Below, piece after piece: positions 62,973-64,000 of a stretch of DNA of 64,000 nt. A program made the position numbers and the translations under genes. The notes under the pieces were generated by a model. The model searched no databases. It was not told where the DNA came from and worked only from the letters and a program-made list of their open reading frames with translations. The DNA is from Posidonia oceanica (taxonomy: Eukaryota; Streptophyta; Magnoliopsida; Alismatales; Posidoniaceae), in assembly GCA_037176725.1 (NCBI GenBank), contig JAZBRS010000076.1, positions 123,647,001 to 123,711,000 of the forward strand, read 5' to 3'. How positions within the stretch are numbered: the first letter of the stretch is position 1; each line of letters opens with the position of its first letter.

Positions 62973-64000
62973 CGGTCCGGTCATGATAAGGCTTGTACTT
63001 ATCGTTCCTGACCACTTCTGGGTCTTGTTAGGGCTTCCACCTATCATTCCTGGGGGTCCAGTCATGATAAGGCTTGTACTTCTCATTCCTGACCTGTTCC
63101 TGGCGGTTCGTTCTTCATAAGGCTTGTACTTATCAATCCAGACCTCCTCCGGGTCTTGTTAGGGCTTGCACCTATCATTCCTGGTGGTCTGGTCATGGTA
63201 AGGCTTGTACAAATCATTCCTGACCACTTCCGGATCTTGTTAGGGCTTGCACTTATCATTCCTGGTGGTCCGGTCATGATAAGGGTCGTACCTATCATTC
63301 CTGACCACTTCCAAGTCTTATTAGGGCTTGCACCAGTCATTCCTGGGGGTCCGGTCAAGATAAGGCTTGTACTTATCATTCCTGACCTCTTTCGGGTTAT
63401 GTTAGGGCTTGCACCTATCATTCATGGCGGTCCGGTCTTGATAAGGCTTGTACTTACCATTCCTGACCTCTTCCGTGTCTTGTTTGCTCTTGAACCAATC
63501 ATTCCTCACGGTCCGGTCTTGGTAAGGCTCGAACAAATCATTCCTGACCTCTTTCGGGTCTTGTTAGGGCTTGCACCTATCATTCCAAGCGGTCCGATAT
63601 TGATAAGGCTTGTACTTATCATTCCTGACCTCTACCGGGTCTTGTTAGGGCTTGCACCTATCATTCCTGGCGATCCTGTCTTGATAAGGCTTGTACTTAT
63701 CATTCCAGACCTCTTCCTGGTCTTGTTAGGGCTTGCACCTATCATTCCTGGCGGTCTGGTCTTGATAAGGCATGTACTTATCATTCTTGACCTCTTCCGA
63801 GGCTTATTTGGGCTTGCACCAATCAATCCTGGCTGTCCGGTCAAGATAAGGCATGTACTTATCATTCCTGAAGTCTTCCGGTTCTTGTTGGGGCTTGCAC
63901 CTATCAGTCCTAGCGGTCAGGTCATGATAAGGCTTGTACTTATCAATCCTGACCACTTTCGGGTCATGTTAGGGCTCGCACCTATCATTCCAAGCGGTCC
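62973..64000. repeat. Right flank of the third copy; satellite continues off the window
   Basis: Past about 63,050 the sequence no longer matches 49.47 kb and continues with its own order of units. It contains one short hybrid unit (63071-63120). From about 63,480 to 63,870 the order of variants (TTGTTTGCTCTTGAACC, GGCGATCCTGTCTTG, CGAGGCTTATTTGGG) resembles the ends of the 3.2-kb HORs seen near 19.7-20.0 and 16.9-17.1 kb. No boundary with other DNA is reached. Confidence 0.8.
63071..63120. repeat. 50-bp hybrid A/B unit
   Basis: This unit starts as half A (GGCTTGTACTTCTCATTCCT then GACCTGTTCC) and passes straight into the end of half B (TGGCGGTTCGTTCTTCATAA). The join is at TTCCTGGCGG, where both halves offer TTCC. 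It is 31 bp shorter than normal, breaks the 3n rhythm and ends the open frame running from the left. It lies about 100 bp right of the third large junction. Confidence 0.8.

Larger units (their letters stand above)
2657..64000. repeat. 81-bp dimeric satellite array, continuous to the right edge
   Basis: About 757 head-to-tail units fill the rest of the window with no inversion and no foreign insertion that I can see. Each unit has half A (42 bp: GGCTTGTACTTATCATTCCT, then CTCTTCCGGGTCTTGTTAG) and half B (39 bp: GGCTTGCACCTATCATTCCT, then GGCGGTCCGGTCTTGATAA). Units differ from each other by several bases, but distant units at matching HOR positions are almost identical. Most units contain GTAC in half A and CCGG in both halves, so RsaI and methylation-sensitive ladders are predicted. 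I do not recognise the family. Long opposing open frames arise because 42, 39 and 81 are all multiples of three. Centromeric, subtelomeric or knob location cannot be told from this window. Confidence 0.97.

Noticed and set aside
3178..63865. Long open frames on both strands repeating MIRLVLIIPDLFRVLLGLAP or MISTSLIKTGPPGMIGASP as real repeat proteins
   Set aside because: They follow from a stop-free unit of 81 bp. Opposing frames are open over the same bases, frame breaks are inherited with the HOR copies, starts are arbitrary ATG, TTG or GTG positions, and no promoter, intron or conserved terminus is visible.
2657..64000. CRISPR array
   Set aside because: Repeats are contiguous with no unique spacers, the unit is 81 bp, and there are no cas genes.
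2657..64000. Telomere repeats, because TTAGGG (and TTTAGGG in some units) occurs throughout
   Set aside because: The hexamer appears once per 81-bp unit inside TTGTTAGGGCTTG and is never in tandem, so it is part of the satellite unit.
2657..64000. CENP-B box-like motif around CTTTCGGGTC
   Set aside because: The TTCG...A..CGGG core with the required spacing is not present; only a short CGGG is shared.

Overview
The window is almost entirely non-genic. Positions 1-2656 are low-complexity, retroelement-like DNA. Positions 2657-64000 are one uninterrupted tandem satellite array of about 61.3 kb, running off the right edge. I found no gene, tRNA, rRNA or CRISPR array that I can support. The terminal TG...CA-type sequence at the junction (read on the minus strand: TGTTGACACCCC...), the purine-rich and T-rich low-complexity tracts, and a long head-to-tail satellite with higher-order structure point to heterochromatin of a large, repeat-rich eukaryotic genome. 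A seed plant is most likely, but I cannot name a species.

The satellite unit is 81 bp, which is exactly 27 codons. It is itself an old dimer of a 42-bp half (A) and a 39-bp half (B). Both halves start with GGCTTG(T/C)AC(T/C)TATCATTCCT and both have lengths divisible by three. The consensus has no stop codon in one frame of each strand, so the array is full of long opposing open frames (up to 567 codons at 12287-13990). I read these as by-products of the 3n repeat length, not as genes.

Organisation is nested over at least five levels. (1) Half-units of about 40 bp. (2) 81-bp dimers. (3) Higher-order repeats (HORs) of about 3.2 kb, traced by a landmark at 3871, 7032, 12293, 16016 and 19248, and a younger 16-unit HOR of 1294 bp ('H' below). 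H occurs in three blocks of seven copies: 20.1-28.3, 39.4-48.5 and 52.9-62.1 kb. (4) A 19.2-kb tandem duplication: 9173-28342 is repeated as 28343-47598. (5) A further tandem duplication, in which 34.60-49.39 kb is repeated as 49.39-62.97 kb with an internal loss of 1213 bp.

Both large junctions can be placed within tens of bases. Each lies in a stretch identical between the two parents and in repeat register, as expected of unequal crossing-over or replication-based amplification. Small private differences (single-base losses, one gained or lost 81-bp unit, a 4-bp loss) date the steps relative to each other. The H copies are mosaic in a way a simple duplication history does not explain. The main result is therefore a hierarchical satellite, not recognised by me, whose recent amplification history can be read base by base.
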